A stretch of DNA of 64,000 nucleotides. Source: Williamsia muralis NBRC 105860. Its GTDB lineage: Bacteria > Actinomycetota > Actinomycetes > Mycobacteriales > Mycobacteriaceae. The position numbers and the translations under genes were made by a program. The notes below the pieces were generated by a model that saw nothing but the letters and a program-made list of their open reading frames with translations, made no database searches and was not told the DNA's origin. Positions 1-10,243 of the stretch are shown here, one piece after another. The stretch lies in NCBI RefSeq assembly GCF_001598915.1, contig NZ_BDAP01000001.1, positions 992,001 to 1,056,000 of the forward strand, given 5' to 3'. The stretch's first letter is position 1. Every line of letters starts with the position of its first letter.

Positions 1-191
1 AGCCACAGGGCGGCGGTCAGCCACAAGGCTACGGTCAGCCACCGGCTTACGGTCAGCCGCAAGGTTACGGTCCACCGCCGCAACAGTTCGGTACTCCCGG
101 CGGACAGGCCGGGGGCTACGGACAAGCGCCCGGGCCGTACTACGGCCCGCCCGGTTCGGGCAATCAGAGGCCCGGTCCGTACGGACAGTGA
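1..191 (+). CDS. C-terminal tail of a Pro/Gln/Gly/Tyr-rich protein (5' partial)
   Basis: Only the last 62 codons are present; the gene begins before the window. The frame from base 3 gives repeated QPQGYGQP-like units and ends in PGPYGQ followed by TGA at 189-191. Such low-complexity tails are common at the N- or C-terminus of actinobacterial membrane, kinase or FHA proteins, and the protein's function cannot be deduced from this part. A strong palindromic terminator follows 12 bases after the stop. Confidence 0.7.
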   Translation, partial: PQGGGQPQGYGQPPAYGQPQGYGPPPQQFGTPGGQAGGYGQAPGPYYGPPGSGNQRPGPYGQ

Positions 192-203
192 GGGTTACGA
201 CAA

Positions 204-241
204 AAGAACACCACTCGCGATCGATCGCGAGTGGTGTTCTT
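204..241. terminator. Perfect 38-base palindrome between convergent genes
   Basis: Bases 204-222 and 223-241 are exact reverse complements (19-base arms, no spacer). The structure lies between the stop of the Pro/Gln-rich gene (+) and the stop of the 262-621 gene (-), so it most likely ends transcription from both sides. The arms start with AAGAAC, so each exit side ends in GTTCTT rather than a long U-run. Confidence 0.75.
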
Positions 242-261
242 GTCTCTACGAGTTGCCCGGG

Positions 262-621
262 TCAGTAGTAGCCGTCCGGGTCGACATCGGGTGATTCCTT
301 GGGGATGATCCCTTCGCTCACACCGTGATCGATGCTGGCCGAGAGCCGGGGGCATGTCGGCAACATTGCGGGGTTTCCCCCTTCCGCCCGGATCCGGGTG
401 AGTTCAGGACATTGCTCTCGTGCCTGTGCTGTCCACTGGACACTCGTGTGGTGGGGGCTGTACTTCTTCACCATCACGTGGGCGTGGCAGGTGCGGCACT
501 CGATCTCCCGCAGCCCACCGCGTAGGTAGTGCTCTTTGTCTCTCGACGTCGCTTCCCGAACCGCTGGGCCGCGCTCCGGATCCTTGCTGAGATCCGGAGC
601 CTTCGACCAACTGATGCTCAT
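262..621 (-). CDS. Small Cys/His-rich protein downstream of kshA
   Basis: The 119-residue protein (from ATG 621, MSISWSKAPD) has C42-x2-C45-H46-x-H48, then H57-H58, C71 and C90, which suggests a bound metal. C42-R-T-C45-H46 formally matches a CXXCH haem-c motif, but there is no signal peptide, so zinc or an Fe-S centre is more likely. The start at 621 leaves 13 bases after the kshA stop; a start at 669 would overlap kshA. It is co-directional with kshA and probably in the same operon. I recall a small uncharacterised gene beside kshA in M. tuberculosis (Rv3527), but cannot confirm homology. A role in assembling or supporting the KshA Rieske centre is speculation. Confidence 0.65.
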   Translation of the reverse strand: MSISWSKAPDLSKDPERGPAVREATSRDKEHYLRGGLREIECRTCHAHVMVKKYSPHHTSVQWTAQAREQCPELTRIRAEGGNPAMLPTCPRLSASIDHGVSEGIIPKESPDVDPDGYY

Positions 622-634
622 GACGGGGCGGCGA

Positions 635-1855
635 TCACGTGGCCGAAGCCGTCTCGGGCGTCGAGGCATTCGCGGCTTCGCGCTCGGCCTTGAGTCGAAT
701 GTTCTCCTGGACCTCGATGTTCCAGTTCTCGACGGCCTTGGTGGTGTCGATCTCGTATTCGTAGCGCTGTGTCATCTCCTCGGTCACGTCGGCGACGTCG
801 ACATAGAACTGTTCGTACCAGCGGCGCAGCTGGTAGACCGGACCGTCCTCTTCCACCAGCAGCGGATTGTCGATGCGACTCTTGTGCTTCCAGATCTCGA
901 CATCTTGCAAGAACCCCACCTCGATACCGGCGGTGATCTTCGTCGCCATCTTGTCGGCCTGGTCGGCGGTGAGTCCCTCGGGGATCTTCGCGATGACGCC
1001 GTACATGAGGACAAACGAATTGTTGTCGATCGGGTAGTGGCAGTTGGTCAGGATCGTCTCGATCGCATAGCCGCCGTAGTACTGCACCATCGGGTTGAGC
1101 ATGTAGGCAGGACCGTAGTAGGCGGCGATGGACTCGAGTTTGGTGTCGCCGTAAGCCGTCATGATGTCGACGTCCGGACGCCCATGCGAATTCATGTACT
1201 GCGCAGCGGTCTCGCCTTCGAAAACGTTCTTGAAGTAGTCGGGCAACGAGTAGTGCACGTAGAAGAAGTGCGCCATGTCGACGACGTTGTCGATGATCTC
1301 GCGGCAGTTCGAACCCTCGATCACGATCTTGTTCCACGTCCAGCCGGTCCACTGGTCGCTGTTCAATTCGTCGAGCTCGGGGATGATCACGTCGTCGGGG
1401 GGCGGGTTGCCCTCGGGGTCGTTGTAGACGAAGATCTGCGCGTTGCGGATCATGCCCGGCCACGAACGGGTCTTGGCCAATTTTGGTGCCCGTTTGGCAT
1501 ACGGGACGCCGGCGCAACGCCCGTTGGCCTTCCATCGCCAGTCGTGGAACGGGCAGGCGACGTTGCCGTCCTTGATCGAGCCCTGTGACAGGTCGCCGCC
1601 CATGTGCCGGCAGTACGCGTCGAGGATCTTGAGTTCGCCGTCGGCGACCCAGACGACCAGTTTGGTGCCGAACACGGTGACCGGATGGGGCTTGCCGTCA
1701 TCGAAGTCGGCAAGAAGGCCGAGGCAATGCCAACCGCGTGCGAATCGGGTCGGCGGCGTGCCGGTGTCGATCTCGCGTACCGCGCCACCGTCTGCGCTGG
1801 TGTCAACCGCTGTCAGGCGGGCCCCCTGCTCCAACTCCGACTCCGTACTCGTCAT
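635..1855 (-). CDS. kshA: 3-ketosteroid 9-alpha-hydroxylase, oxygenase component KshA
   Basis: Rieske non-haem iron oxygenase of 406 residues that 9-alpha-hydroxylates 3-ketosteroids, the step that opens steroid ring B together with the reductase KshB (not in this window). The Rieske ligands are visible as C82-x-H84 and C101-x2-H104; the mononuclear iron site is around D193, H196 and H201 in the stretch NVVDMAHFFYVH. Length fits the family (about 380-400). The start ATG at 1855 has an AGGGAG ribosome site six bases upstream. The gene diverges from hsaA, with two KstR-type operators in the intergenic region, so induction by steroid/cholesterol CoA intermediates is expected. Close Rieske oxygenases of other substrates are possible, but context makes KshA very likely. 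Confidence 0.9.
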   Translation of the reverse strand: MTSTESELEQGARLTAVDTSADGGAVREIDTGTPPTRFARGWHCLGLLADFDDGKPHPVTVFGTKLVVWVADGELKILDAYCRHMGGDLSQGSIKDGNVACPFHDWRWKANGRCAGVPYAKRAPKLAKTRSWPGMIRNAQIFVYNDPEGNPPPDDVIIPELDELNSDQWTGWTWNKIVIEGSNCREIIDNVVDMAHFFYVHYSLPDYFKNVFEGETAAQYMNSHGRPDVDIMTAYGDTKLESIAAYYGPAYMLNPMVQYYGGYAIETILTNCHYPIDNNSFVLMYGVIAKIPEGLTADQADKMATKITAGIEVGFLQDVEIWKHKSRIDNPLLVEEDGPVYQLRRWYEQFYVDVADVTEEMTQRYEYEIDTTKAVENWNIEVQENIRLKAEREAANASTPETASAT

Positions 1856-1931
1856 GTCTGCTCCCTAGTTCATCGATGCCGGCTGTGGGTCGGCATGTGC
1901 CGGGCCGCGTGGTTTAAGCGTTCCCGCTTAC

Positions 1932-1945
1932 TAGAACATGTTACA
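1932..1945. promoter_or_regulatory. KstR operator (kshA side)
   Basis: TAGAACATGTTACA fits the KstR consensus TNNAACNNGTTNNA at every fixed position. It sits 77 bases upstream of kshA, next to a 6-base inverted repeat (taagcg ttcc cgctta, 1915-1930). Confidence 0.82.
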
Positions 1946-2021
1946 AAACTTGTCAGGTACTCGCCAGGGAAGTGATCAAAACGGCATGAATCGGGGTAAA
2001 CCTGCAGTACTCGACATAAAT

Positions 2022-2035
2022 GAGAACGTGTTCTA
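2022..2035. promoter_or_regulatory. KstR operator (hsaA side)
   Basis: GAGAACGTGTTCTA matches the KstR consensus except the first T. It lies 47 bases upstream of hsaA. With the box at 1932-1945 it gives the divergent kshA/hsaACB promoters one operator each. Confidence 0.8.
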
Positions 2036-2081
2036 GTCTTGCCGGAGAAGACTTTGTGGAACGAGAGTTAGGAATCGCGCG

Positions 2082-4221
<2,140 letters not shown>

Positions 4222-4222
4222 C

Positions 4223-4795
4223 ATGTCCCCTCATCCACGCGGTTCAGATGATTTCGACCCGCGGCAGTTCCGGACGGCCATGGGTCAGTTCTGCACCGGG
4301 GTCACCGTGATCACCACGATGACCACCGATGACGCCCCAGTGGGGTTCGCCTGCCAGTCGTTTGCAGCCCTGTCGCTCGATCCACCACTGGTGCTGTTCT
4401 GCCCGATGAAGACCTCCCGCAGCTGGAAGGTCATCGAGCAGAGCGGAAAGTTCTGCGTCAATGTGTTGTCGACCAACCAACAGGACGTCAGTGCCGCATT
4501 CGGCGCACCGGGTGATGACAAGTTCGCCGGGATCGACTGGGATCCCTCGCCTCTCGGCCTGCCCGTCATCCGGCACTCGTTGTCATGGGTGGATTGCACG
4601 CTGGAGCGCGTCGATGACGGCGGCGACCATTTCATCGCGATAGGCCGGGTGCAGACTTTGGGAGAAGTGCTGCAAGACAAGCCTTTGCTGTTCTACCGTG
4701 GTGGTTATCTGTCCACCGAACATCCGCGGGTCACTCCGGCCCAGGCGGAGCTCGAGAACTTCCTCACCTGGACCGGCGGGGACACCTGGCTGTAG
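4223..4795 (+). CDS. hsaB: Flavin reductase HsaB
   Basis: 190-residue flavin reductase (FMN-binding split-barrel family) that supplies reduced flavin to HsaA. Family features are visible: FCTGVTVITT, PVGFACQSFAALSLDPPLVL, SRSWKVIEQSGKFCVNVLS, and FYRGGYLS near the end. The ATG lies one base after the hsaC stop, so the pair is translationally coupled. A downstream MTTTVTKD gene starts 25 bases later and probably continues the operon. Confidence 0.9.
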   Translation: MSPHPRGSDDFDPRQFRTAMGQFCTGVTVITTMTTDDAPVGFACQSFAALSLDPPLVLFCPMKTSRSWKVIEQSGKFCVNVLSTNQQDVSAAFGAPGDDKFAGIDWDPSPLGLPVIRHSLSWVDCTLERVDDGGDHFIAIGRVQTLGEVLQDKPLLFYRGGYLSTEHPRVTPAQAELENFLTWTGGDTWL

Positions 4796-4819
4796 TTCCG
4801 GCCATCACAAGGGAGTGAG

Positions 4820-6007
4820 ATGACAACAACCGTCACGAAAGATGTGACCGCCCCTTTCGCCGCGGCCATCGCCGACGCCGAGAAGCTGATCACCTCAGCT
4901 GATTTCATCCGCAACGAGCAGGATCTGGCCGAGGGATACGACTACCTCGGCGGCAGCATCCGCGCGAGCCTGCAGATGGCATGGGCGTATGGCAAGACCC
5001 ACCCGTTCTTCGTCACGTCCACGGGCCCCTACACAAAGATGGGGTTGGACAACCCCGATACGCTGTACTATCACGCCAACGTGCAGGCCGACGCGGAGTA
5101 TCTGATCACCGGAAAGCGCGGCAACACAGCAGATCTCAGCTTTCAGGTTCTCAAGGGTGACTACACCGCCACCGACGTTCCCGGTGGCGACGACGCCTTC
5201 GACGACCGTCGACTGACGATCGAAGCGGACGGGACCTACACGCTCCGCTTCGGACCGCCCAAGGCCGACCCGGGACCCAACTACTTCGTTCTCGGCGAGG
5301 GGTCGTCAATGCTCGCGGTGCGCGAGGTGTACAGCGACTGGATGCAGGAAAAGGGACAGATCCGGATCGAGCGGGTCGACACAGTGGGCAGCGCGCCGGT
5401 GGAGCCCGACCTCGCGCAGATCACCCGCCGCTATCAGGTGGCCGGCAAGATGTTGCTGTCGCGGATCAACACCTGGTTCAACTTTCCGAAGTGGTTCTAC
5501 CTGCACCTGCCGGTGAACACCTTGACCGCGCCCCGTCTGACGCCGGGTGGGCTGAGCACCCAGTACTCATCGGTGGGCCACTACGACCTCGCCGACGACG
5601 AGGCGATGGTGATCACGGTGCCGAAATCCGATGCGCCGTACCAGGGTTTCCAGCTGGGCAGTATGTGGTACATCTCGCTGGACTACGTCAATCATCAGAC
5701 CAGCCTCAATTCTGCTCAGGCGCAGGTGGATCCGGATGGGAAGATCCGCCTGGTGGTCAGCAGGCAGAATCCGGGCATCGCCAACTGGATCGAGACAACC
5801 GGAAAACAGCGGGGTATCGCGCAGTTCCGGTGGCAGCGGGTCGACCGCGAGCTGACCGAGTCCGATGGCCCCACCGTCGCGATCGTCAACGTGGCCGACG
5901 TGCCCGACCACCTGCCGCACTTCGAGTCCAACACCATCGACGAGGCAGGCTGGCGTGACCGGATAGCCGCACGCCAGCGCGGATTCGCGCAGAGGATGCT
6001 GGGATGA
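4820..6007 (+). CDS. DUF1214/DUF1254-like protein in the steroid cluster
   Basis: 395-residue protein without signal peptide or membrane segment. It resembles the DUF1214-type proteins seen in the cholesterol regulon of mycobacteria (I recall Rv3531c at this position). Tryptophan- and tyrosine-rich strands such as GFQLGSMWYISLDYVNHQTS, and a C-terminal ANWIETTGKQRGIAQFRW, suggest a beta-rich fold. ATG 4820 follows AAGGGAG. It overlaps the next SDR gene by four bases. No catalytic residues can be named. The DUF1214-SDR-sulfotransferase trio looks functionally linked to steroid breakdown, by inference from context alone. Confidence 0.75.
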   Translation: MTTTVTKDVTAPFAAAIADAEKLITSADFIRNEQDLAEGYDYLGGSIRASLQMAWAYGKTHPFFVTSTGPYTKMGLDNPDTLYYHANVQADAEYLITGKRGNTADLSFQVLKGDYTATDVPGGDDAFDDRRLTIEADGTYTLRFGPPKADPGPNYFVLGEGSSMLAVREVYSDWMQEKGQIRIERVDTVGSAPVEPDLAQITRRYQVAGKMLLSRINTWFNFPKWFYLHLPVNTLTAPRLTPGGLSTQYSSVGHYDLADDEAMVITVPKSDAPYQGFQLGSMWYISLDYVNHQTSLNSAQAQVDPDGKIRLVVSRQNPGIANWIETTGKQRGIAQFRWQRVDRELTESDGPTVAIVNVADVPDHLPHFESNTIDEAGWRDRIAARQRGFAQRMLG

Positions 6008-6801
6008 CCGCCACCGTGTCCACCGGCCTGCTCGAGGGCAAGGTCGTCGTGGTCGGGGGAGTGGGGCCGGGTCTCGGCCGTTCGATCAGCGTGCAAGCCG
6101 CTGCTGCCGGCGCCAAGGTGGTGCTCGCGGCCCGGACCGAGAGCCGGCTCGCCGAGGTGGCCAAGGAGATCGATGCCGCCGGCGGCGTCGCGTTGCAGGT
6201 CCCCACCGACATCACCGATGACGCGGCTGTCGATTCCCTCGTCGCGGCAACGGTTGCCGAGTACGGCCGTGTCGACGTACTGGTGAACAACGCCTTCTCG
6301 CTGCCTTCGATGAAGTCGTTGGCACGCACCGACTTCGACCACATCCGGTCGAGCCTGGACCTCACGGTCCTCGGCGGCCTGCGCATGACCAAGGCCTTCA
6401 CCGACGAATTGGCCAAGGTGTCCGGTTCTGTGGTGATGATCAATTCCATGGTCCTGCGGCACTCGGAGCCGCGTTACGGCAGCTACAAACTCGCCAAGGC
6501 GGCCCTGCTCGCCATGTCGCAGACACTCGCCACGGAGTTGGGCGACAAGGGTGTTCGTGTCAACAGCGTGCTACCCGGTTACATCTGGGACGACCAGCTG
6601 AAGTGGTACTTCGGTGAGGTCGCCAAGAAGTACGACATCACGCCGGAGGCCGTCTACGAACAGACCGCCTCCAAATCCGACCTCAAACGTCTGCCCGAAC
6701 CCGATGAGATCGCTCGGGCGGTGGTGTTCCTCGCCTCGGATTGGGCCAGCGCCATCACCGGCCAGACGCTGGACGTCAATTGCGGCGAGTACCACACCTG
6801 A
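6004..6801 (+). CDS. Short-chain dehydrogenase/reductase (SDR)
   Basis: Classical SDR of 265 residues: glycine-rich nucleotide site GGVGPGLG at 18-25, NNAF at 95-98, catalytic S148, and Y161-x3-K165. Expected to oxidise or reduce a hydroxyl/keto group with NAD(P). The ATG overlaps the stop of the DUF1214 gene (ATGA), and an AGGAG site for the sulfotransferase lies at its own end. Context gives a steroid or side-chain intermediate as likely substrate; I recall the equivalent mycobacterial gene as Rv3530c. Confidence 0.85.
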   Translation: MTATVSTGLLEGKVVVVGGVGPGLGRSISVQAAAAGAKVVLAARTESRLAEVAKEIDAAGGVALQVPTDITDDAAVDSLVAATVAEYGRVDVLVNNAFSLPSMKSLARTDFDHIRSSLDLTVLGGLRMTKAFTDELAKVSGSVVMINSMVLRHSEPRYGSYKLAKAALLAMSQTLATELGDKGVRVNSVLPGYIWDDQLKWYFGEVAKKYDITPEAVYEQTASKSDLKRLPEPDEIARAVVFLASDWASAITGQTLDVNCGEYHT

Positions 6802-6809
6802 GGAGCGAG

Positions 6810-7946
6810 ATGACCATTCCGAGAACGAATGTGGGCACGGTCGAGGATCTGCATGCGTCGGCGACGAAGGCGTGTGGACTCGACGACTTCGGTCAGGATG
6901 ACTACACCGAGGCTCTTGGTGTCCTGCTGGAGTCGTACGAGCGCGATGCGGGACTCACCGAGCTCGGCAGCAAGATGAACCGCTTCTTCCTTCGGGGTGC
7001 GCTGGTCGCCCGATTGCTCAGCGAGGCATCGTGGAAAGCCAATCCCGAGTATGTCTCCGCGCCGGTGGAACGCCCCATCTTCGTCACCGGGTTGCCCCGT
7101 ACCGGGACCACCGCCCTGCACCGGCTGCTCACCGCAGATCCGGGCCATCAGGGTCTGGAGATGTGGCTTGCCGAGTTCCCGCAGCCCCGGCCTCCGCGCG
7201 ACACCTGGGAGGCGAATCCGGTCTTCCAGCAGATCCAGGCCGGACTCGAACAGCACCATGTGGAGAACCCGGAATTCATGGGGCTGCACTACATGAGTGC
7301 CTCCGACGTCGAAGAGTGCTGGCAGTTGCTGCGTCAGACCATGAAGTCGATTTCCTATGAATCCCTGTCGTATCTGCCGACCTACTCCCAGTGGTTGCAG
7401 AAGCAGGACTGGACGAACGCCTACACGCGGCACAAGAAGAACCTCCAGTTGATCGGGCTGAATCAGCCGGAGCGTCGCTGGGTGCTGAAGAACCCCAGTC
7501 ATCTGTTCGCGCTCGATGAATTGATGGCCGTCTATCCGGACGCGTTGATCATCCAGACCCACCGGCCACCCGCGACGATCATCCCGTCGATGTGCAGTCT
7601 TGCCGAGCATGCGGGCGAGGGATGGTCGACCGTGTTCACGGGTGAACTGATCGGCAAGACGCAACTCGAGTTGTGGTCGCGAGGGCTGCACGCTTTCAAT
7701 GCGGCCCGGTCGAAGTACAACCCGGATCAGTTCATCGACATCGACTTCCGCGACTTCCGCACCGACCCCATGGGCACGATCGAAACCATCTATCGCACGT
7801 TCGGACTCGACCTCACCGACGAAGCGGCGTCGGCGATGCGAGCACTCGACGAGGAGAGCAAGTCGGGCGACCGCAAACCCGTCCACAAGTACTCCTTGGA
7901 GGATTACGGCCTCACCGAGGCCGAGGTGAACGCGGCCTTCGACTGA
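6810..7946 (+). CDS. Sulfotransferase-family protein
   Basis: 378-residue protein of the sulfotransferase superfamily. The 5'-phosphosulfate-binding loop FVTGLPRTGTTALHRLL is at 91-107 and a second PAPS-site-like stretch is WVLKNPSHLFALDELM. The ATG at 6810 follows an AGGAG site; the in-frame codon at 6741 lies within the SDR gene and is rejected. It ends the three-gene extension of the hsa operon. PAPS-dependent sulfonation of a steroid is formally possible but unproven; many actinobacterial members have no known substrate. I recall the counterpart as Rv3529c. Confidence 0.8.
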   Translation: MTIPRTNVGTVEDLHASATKACGLDDFGQDDYTEALGVLLESYERDAGLTELGSKMNRFFLRGALVARLLSEASWKANPEYVSAPVERPIFVTGLPRTGTTALHRLLTADPGHQGLEMWLAEFPQPRPPRDTWEANPVFQQIQAGLEQHHVENPEFMGLHYMSASDVEECWQLLRQTMKSISYESLSYLPTYSQWLQKQDWTNAYTRHKKNLQLIGLNQPERRWVLKNPSHLFALDELMAVYPDALIIQTHRPPATIIPSMCSLAEHAGEGWSTVFTGELIGKTQLELWSRGLHAFNAARSKYNPDQFIDIDFRDFRTDPMGTIETIYRTFGLDLTDEAASAMRALDEESKSGDRKPVHKYSLEDYGLTEAEVNAAFD

Positions 7947-7956
7947 CCGGGCAGCC

Positions 7957-7973
7957 GCCCGTCGTGGACGGGT
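7957..7973 (+). terminator. Weak hairpin after the sulfotransferase gene
   Basis: CCCGTC (7958-7963) and GACGGG (7967-7972) pair around a GTG loop, just after the stop at 7946. No U-run follows, so a rho-independent role is uncertain. Confidence 0.4.
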
Positions 7974-7998
7974 GACGGTGTCTCGCTGAGTGGATATC

Positions 7999-8014
7999 CG
8001 GAGTCTTGACTCCG
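7999..8014. promoter_or_regulatory. Inverted repeat upstream of the MFS-tetR pair
   Basis: CGGAGT (7999-8004) and ACTCCG (8009-8014) flank CTTG; a TTGACT sequence at 8006-8011 that could be a -35 element lies inside. A candidate operator for the TetR regulator encoded downstream, on position only. Confidence 0.4.
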
Positions 8015-8077
8015 CTTGTGGTGCTAGCTTCAGAGCAGCATGCGGAGTGGTCTCTCCGGTTCGAGCTCAGGAGCTGT

Positions 8078-9550
8078 ATGGACATCGCACCCAAGCGGAC
8101 GCACTACCGGGTCACGTTCACCGTGATCACCGTGGGCGTGGCCGCGTTCGCGTTGCTGCAGTCCCTGGTGATACCGGTACTGCCGACTATCCAGGTGTCC
8201 CTCGGGACAACGCAGACCGACGTGACCTGGGTGCTCACCGCCTACCTCCTCTCCGCGTCGGTGTTCACGCCCATCATGGGTCGCCTCGGGGACATGTACG
8301 GCAAGAAGCTGCTGTTCGTGGTTGCGCTGGCCGCGCTGGGAATCGGCTCGTTGCTGGCTGCGCTGGCGGCGTCGCTGTCGGTGATGGTGGTCGCGCGTGT
8401 GATCCAGGGTGTCGGTGGCGGCGTCCTGCCCTTGGCCTTCGGGATCATCCGTGACGAATTCCCCGAGAAGAGGGTGCCCGGCGCCGTCGGGATGGTCGCG
8501 GCCCTGACGTCGCTGGGCGCCGGCCTGGGTGTTGTGCTGGCCGGGCCGATCGTCGATGTACTCACCTATCACTGGCTGTTCTGGATTCCGCTGATCATGA
8601 CGACCATCGCGGGTGTGGCGGCCTACGCCTTCATCCCGGAGTCGAAGGGCCGGGCCCCGGGCAGGGTCAACTGGGTCACCGCTCTGTTGCTGTCAGCATG
8701 GCTGGTGGCGCTGTTGCTCGGTGTCAGCCAGGCACCCAAGTGGGGCTGGACATCACCCGAGGTCGTCGGATTGCTCGTGACTGCTGCGATCTTCCTGGTG
8801 GTGTGGATCGTTGCCGAAGCACGATCGGCGAACCCGCTAATCGACATGAAGATGATGCGGATGCGCACCGTGTGGGCCGCGAACCTGGTTGCGCTGATGA
8901 TGGGTATCGGGATGTATGCCGGGTTCGGATTCCTGCCGCAGTTCGTGCAGACCCCGACATCGGCGGGATACGGATTCGGGGCATCGGTCAGTGAGTCGGG
9001 CTTGATGATGTTGCCCAGCTCGGTCTTCATGTTCATCCTCGGGCTCGGTGCCGGGCGCCTGTCTGCTCGCTTCGGCTCGAAGAACCTGTTGACGGCAGGG
9101 ACACTCGTCAGCGCTGCCGGGTACTTCCTCGTCGCGTTTCGTCACTCCAGCGAAGCGGACATCTTCGCCGCGATGTGCCTGTCGGGTATCGGTATGGGAC
9201 TTGCGTTCTCCGCCATGGCAAACGTTGTCGTCGCGGCGGTGCCACCCCATCAGACCGGAGTCGCCAGCGGCATGAACGCCAACATCAGAACCATCGGCGG
9301 TTCGCTGGGCGCAGCATTCATGGGAACTGTGGTCACCGCGGGCGCCACACCGACGGGACTGCCCAAGGAATCGGGCTACACCCACGGCTTCATCATGCTG
9401 GGGGTCGCCGTGTGCCTGGGAGCTGTTGCCACACTTTTCATCCCGTCGGTCAAACGTGGAGGGGCGGCGTTGGACGCGACCGCGGACCTCGCACACGCCG
9501 AACTCGCGATGGTTGCCGGCGGTACCCTCTCCGGTGACAAGTCGGAATGA
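8078..9550 (+). CDS. MFS drug-efflux-type transporter (DHA2-like)
   Basis: 490-residue integral membrane protein of the major facilitator superfamily, with about 14 predicted hydrophobic segments as in DHA2 multidrug exporters. The conserved GRLGDMYGKK loop is present after the second segment. Start ATG 8078 is preceded by CAGGAG; an in-frame codon at 8006 is less likely because it lies in the promoter region. It overlaps a TetR regulator by four bases, a common arrangement for an inducible efflux pump. The substrate cannot be told from sequence; proximity to steroid genes does not prove a steroid substrate. Confidence 0.85.
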   Translation: MDIAPKRTHYRVTFTVITVGVAAFALLQSLVIPVLPTIQVSLGTTQTDVTWVLTAYLLSASVFTPIMGRLGDMYGKKLLFVVALAALGIGSLLAALAASLSVMVVARVIQGVGGGVLPLAFGIIRDEFPEKRVPGAVGMVAALTSLGAGLGVVLAGPIVDVLTYHWLFWIPLIMTTIAGVAAYAFIPESKGRAPGRVNWVTALLLSAWLVALLLGVSQAPKWGWTSPEVVGLLVTAAIFLVVWIVAEARSANPLIDMKMMRMRTVWAANLVALMMGIGMYAGFGFLPQFVQTPTSAGYGFGASVSESGLMMLPSSVFMFILGLGAGRLSARFGSKNLLTAGTLVSAAGYFLVAFRHSSEADIFAAMCLSGIGMGLAFSAMANVVVAAVPPHQTGVASGMNANIRTIGGSLGAAFMGTVVTAGATPTGLPKESGYTHGFIMLGVAVCLGAVATLFIPSVKRGGAALDATADLAHAELAMVAGGTLSGDKSE

Positions 9551-10218
9551 GGTCGGCCATGGGTGTGCAGGCCACCGCAGACGGTGGGAAAGTGCTGCGG
9601 CGTGACGCTGCGGAGAACCGGCGACGACTACTGGACGCGGCGGCAAAGGTGTTCAGTGACCGCGGGCTCGATGCCGGGGTCGAGGAGATCGCCCGGGTGG
9701 CCGGCGTCGGCATGGGCACGCTGTACCGGAGATTCCCCACCAAGGACGCCTTGATCAGCGAACTCGTACGGCAGTTGCTCATCGATCTGGTGGCGATGGC
9801 CAGGGCCGCGCGTGACGTGACCGACGGTTCTGGTCTGGAACGATTGCTGTTCGACACCGGTGCCGTTCAGGCGTCGCATCGAGGCTGTGTGTCGCGGATG
9901 TGGAACGACGACGAGCACACGGTGTTGCTCAGGGACGAGTTCCGCACGATCCTGGCCGAATTGCTGGCCGTTGCTCAAGATGCCGGACGGATTCGTCCTG
10001 ATGTCACCGTCACCGACCTCGATCTTGTCTTCTGGGCGGTCAGGGGCGTCGTCGAGACCACGCGGGGTGTCAGTGACACGGCGTGGCGTCGACATCTGGC
10101 AGTGGTGGTCGCCGGGCTGCGGCCAGGGGGTGAGGAGCTGTCGGAGCCTACGGTCGGCGAGCGTGAGGTGGCGTTGGCGAAGAAGCGGATACTCGCCGGC
10201 CGAACGGGCCCGTCCTGA
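9547..10218 (+). CDS. TetR/AcrR-family repressor
   Basis: 223-residue regulator. The N-terminal helix-turn-helix (about residues 20-65) reads RRRLLDAAAKVFSDRGLDAG, then EEIARVAGVGMGTLYRRFPT. The C-terminal ligand domain is divergent, as usual. The start overlaps the MFS stop (ATGA, 9547-9550), so the two are co-translated; MGVQAT from 9559 is an alternative start. It probably controls the MFS gene, perhaps through the inverted repeat at 7999-8014. Confidence 0.88.
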   Translation: MRSAMGVQATADGGKVLRRDAAENRRRLLDAAAKVFSDRGLDAGVEEIARVAGVGMGTLYRRFPTKDALISELVRQLLIDLVAMARAARDVTDGSGLERLLFDTGAVQASHRGCVSRMWNDDEHTVLLRDEFRTILAELLAVAQDAGRIRPDVTVTDLDLVFWAVRGVVETTRGVSDTAWRRHLAVVVAGLRPGGEELSEPTVGEREVALAKKRILAGRTGPS

Positions 10219-10243
10219 GCGTCGAGCGCCGCGGCACATGCAT

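Noticed and set aside
262-669. Reading C42-x2-C45-H46 as a haem-c site
   Set aside because: No signal peptide or cytochrome context; more likely a metal knuckle.
618-1588. Overlapping frames on both strands inside kshA (618-1535 minus and 536-1588 plus)
   Set aside because: kshA has intact Rieske ligands and a ribosome site; the others are shadows.
8006-8030. TTGACT with a downstream TAGCTT as a full sigma-A promoter for the MFS gene
   Set aside because: The spacer between TTGACT (8006-8011) and TAGCTT (8025-8030) is only 13 bases; spacing does not fit.
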